Below, piece after piece: positions 29,076-31,537 of a stretch of 31,537 bases of DNA. The DNA comes from Amoeboradix gromovi. Lineage: Eukaryota > Sanchytriomycota > Sanchytriomycetes > Sanchytriales > Sanchytriaceae. Position numbers and translations under genes: made by a program. The stretch lies in the NCBI GenBank assembly GCA_018985225.1, contig JADGIF010000034.1, positions 1-31,537 of the forward strand, read 5' to 3'. A model generated the notes under the pieces. That model worked only from the letters and a program-made list of their open reading frames with translations, was not told the origin of the DNA and ran no database searches. Every line of letters begins with the position of its first letter. Position 1 is the first letter of the stretch.

Positions 29076-31390
29076 ATGCTTTATCAAATATTAATACAAT
29101 CAGATACCAAGTTCATGCAGCAAATTCATGTATTAAATAACCCAAACACATATTTACTAGATGATTTTGATAAATACAGTCATTTATTGAATAGTGAGAG
29201 ATCTTTGCTAATTAAAGCCTTTTTAGTCTGTGTAAATAACAACATAATGTTGAAGAAACAAAACTACACACATTGCCTACCCTCTTTAATCAATTGTCTT
29301 TTCCACCTATCTAAGAAGACTAAGAGAATATTCCTTGATTTGTGTATTGCTACAAGCAATGTTGTTGGAGGAAGCGTAACCATGTTACCGTATATGGATC
29401 TTGTTATGAAATACTCTGATTCTAAATACAAGTTCCAATTGGAGCTGCTCTCTCATTTTATGAATGTCTTTATTTTGCCAGAGTTACGGAAAGTTGAGAA
29501 GCAAAATCACAGAACCCCAAACCATTCCACTTTGACCAACCATGTTAAAAGCTGCATTACCCATTCTGATCCGATTGTAAGAACTCTTGGCAAGGATCTG
29601 TTTTTGCTGTTAAGTAAACAAGAACAGATTATATTTGAAACTCACTTAGAACCGTTGGCTCGCAAAAGGCTGAATATACTTGTTAAACCTGCATCCACCA
29701 CTACCTCTGCAGTTAAAGCAATACCTGCTAGATCTACTTCGGATCTGGAAATCGACAGATTGCTTTATCTACTAGATACAAACCAAAGGATTAAAACTCT
29801 TAAGACCCTTGGACAATTGCCGTTTAACCAACTTGAAGAGCAGACTCTTGTTAAGTTGTATCACAAGCTTGTCCATGTGACAAATATTTCCACAATTTTA
29901 ACTAAAATTGAACTGCATCTACCAATGGTTACTTGTATTGATATCTTATTAGTAGAAAAGAGATGGATGCGTATCAAACATGTGATAAATTGGGACCTAG
30001 TGGATCTTTCAATGGTGCAAAAATGGGATTCCAAAATACTTCAATACGTTGATTTGAAAGATGCTCACCCTGATATTCAATCATTCTATGCATCATTGAA
30101 CTCAACTAAACGACCTGTGCCTTTTACTCCTAAAAAGAACACTGAAGTTAAGAGAAGTAGGGTGGTGGAACAAGTGGAAGACGAGATTGATGCGAGACTC
30201 GATAAATATCAACGCCACGACTCAAAAGACTTTTTAGAACCAAAATCGCCTGTTTTACAAAAACATGAATTAAATCCATGTCAATCACAAGGTATGAATA
30301 ATAAAAGCTTAGCAACATCAACTGCTGAACAACGTTCTGATTGCTCAGTAAAAGCTGCAGATTTGACGAAAATAGATGTTTCCACCGCAAACACTCAAAT
30401 TGATGTGGATGTAGAGAGAGAACAAATACAAACGGGTGACCATGTTGAAGCTCAAGTAAGTATGAGAGCGGTTGAACCTACTACTACTGAGATTGAACAA
30501 TCTGTTCGTAAGTTAGCTATTAGGAATGATTTACATGATAGGCTCATGGACTTAAAGGACTTGGACACAAAGGATGCCAAAATTATAAACGTAGAGACGC
30601 TAGATATCTCTGGAAGCCCTTCAGACAATGCTAACACTACAACGCGGTCCATTAAAAATACACCTGTTAAAGACTCGATGCAGCTGAATTTTAATTCACC
30701 GATGATGTTGGATACGCCATGCCATTTCAATAAATATGATTCGTTTACTGATCAGTGGCAACTGTATTATGACAATTCAGCACTGTGTCAGTTTTATCTA
30801 ATGATCTTGGAAAACTCAGTGAGCTTTACAAAATTTGAATACATGCAGCAATTTACCGCTAATCCTGACTGCTGTCATTCTGCAGCACTTGTGGATGCAA
30901 TGATGAACTCAATTGATAAGACTTACTTGAAATCATGCATTTCATTGTTAAACTGGACCATACGGCAAAAGATGCCAAATGAAGCCATATGCAGCAACCT
31001 AATACAGAATGTATCAATAATATATGATCACTTGGTAATTAAATTTTAACACAGGATTTTATAAAACAACCACAGCACATAATCGAGCTGTTAGAGGAAA
31101 CAATTGAACTAATCAAAATGACTATTGAGGCAGAAACACTAAGCGACATATTAGACGGAAGCATTTGTTGGATTTTGACAAAAATAGATATGGAGCCTGA
31201 ACATCTAGATGCTAGCCTACGGTCAAGAATTGTTTATTTAATGATACAACACATATTGAATGATGAAATAGTAGGCAAAAGATTGCTACGAAAGTGGGAT
31301 AAAACTTGTATTTGGGAGGAGATAAAAAGCCTATGCCAAGATCATGGATGCATGGACACAATGCAATTGATCATGCACATGATTGAATAA
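29076..31390 (+). CDS. TOG/CLASP-like microtubule-associated protein (tentative)
   Basis: 764 residues after removing a 20-nt intron. The N-terminal 220 residues are helical-repeat-like. The stretch TLTNHVKSCITHSDPIVRTLGKDLFLLLSKQ, with HLEPLARKRLN, resembles the end of a CLASP TOG domain (family: A..+C..D....VR..G+..F......P......L....++.L). A low-complexity region (about 340-540) rich in basic, Ser/Thr and Asp/Glu residues with PVPFTPKKN follows; then a C-terminal helical domain (about 560-764). CLASP/Stu1 proteins stabilise plus ends and spindle microtubules. The protein is short for that family and I see no SxIP motif, so other HEAT-repeat scaffolds remain possible. Confidence 0.45.
31035..31054 (+). 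other. 20-nt intron in CLASP-like gene
   Basis: The sequence gtaattaaattttaacacag. Splicing gives IYDHL|DFIKQPQHIIELLEE and keeps the next exon open to 31390. A TTAAC branch-like motif precedes the AG. The first eight bases match the SNU114 intron. Confidence 0.85.
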
Positions 31391-31467
31391 ATGAATTATT
31401 AAACAATAAGTATAATTCTATCCTAAATAATATTGGTTTACTTGAATTTCAGGCCATAAATCCAAAT

Positions 31468-31537
31468 GGGACATCAAATATAAAAACTGGACTAACTTTC
31501 TGTAACAACTTGGAACATTATTTCAGCTTTATTACTT
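31468..31537 (-). mobile_element. TIR element (MITE-like) copy D, partial, reverse orientation
   Basis: It starts GGGACATCAAATATAAAAAC and continues TGGACTAACTTTCTG, the inverse of the right end of copy C. The window ends inside it. It begins 77 bp after the stop of the CLASP-like gene. Confidence 0.75.

Noticed and set aside
856-31054. Frameshift or sequencing-error explanation for the split genes
   Set aside because: All eight breaks remove 19 or 20 nt with GT-AG ends and a common branch-like motif. Random errors would not share ends and lengths.
1-31537. Nucleomorph genome, suggested by the tiny introns
   Set aside because: Gaps of 1-2 kb with transposon remnants and MITE-like elements, and genes for mitochondrial branched-chain catabolism, do not fit a nucleomorph. 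Gene content looks opisthokont-nuclear.
1-31537. tRNA or other structural RNA genes, CRISPR arrays
   Set aside because: I searched the gaps for T-loop-type GGTTCRANNCC on both strands and for regularly spaced short repeats and saw none. A covariance-model scan would be decisive.

Overview
The window is nuclear DNA from a eukaryote, most likely an AT-rich, gene-dense opisthokont of a fungal or fungus-related lineage. The evidence is a set of housekeeping genes found only in eukaryotes (26S proteasome ATPases Rpt1 and Rpt3, spliceosomal SmD1 and Snu114, CPSF100/Cft2, the Pol delta small subunit, an Rrn7/TAF1B-type factor, a vigilin/Scp160-type KH protein, prefoldin 2, DAD1/Ost2, cytosolic ValRS). 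A mitochondrial branched-chain ketoacid dehydrogenase E1-beta indicates a metabolically competent mitochondrion. All three stop codons are used. I could not fix the phylum by eye.

Layout. 1-228: inward end of a 430-bp terminal-inverted-repeat (TIR) element. 346-1127: YIPF1/2-type Golgi protein, tail to tail with RPT3 (1149-2343, minus). 2444-5363: KH protein, tail to tail with RRN7-like (5380-6588, minus). 6624-7060: a full TIR element only 35 bp from the RRN7 start codon, followed by 1.9 kb of decayed sequence that includes a piggyBac-like remnant. 8936-12401: PFD2 and VAS1 (minus), then SMD1 head to head, a small H4-like histone-fold ORF, BCKDHB, RPT1, POL31, an unknown 119-aa ORF, OST2 and CFT2. 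21586-22335: decayed Fanzor/TnpB-type gene. 22451-22883: second full TIR element. 22958-25523: SNU114. 25524-26700: transposase remnants. Then a thioredoxin with a C-terminal membrane anchor, an endonuclease/exonuclease/phosphatase protein with a C-terminal anchor, a CLASP/TOG-like protein, and a fourth TIR-element end at the right edge (31468-31537).

The most striking property is the introns. Eight genes are each interrupted by one intron of exactly 19 or 20 nt. Each follows GTA(N9-11)TAA[C/T]NNAG, with the presumed branch A a few bases before the AG. Removing each restores the conserved protein sequence across the junction and makes the whole CDS divisible by three. Together with coding ends 4-21 bp apart and start codons as little as 36 bp apart, this points to strong compaction of genes. 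In contrast, four copies of one TIR element and several transposase ruins sit in the gaps.

The working genes cover protein turnover, splicing, mRNA 3'-end formation, rRNA transcription, translation, folding, replication and secretion. No operon-like pathway unites them. The accessory interest lies in the introns, the TIR-element family and the dead Fanzor.
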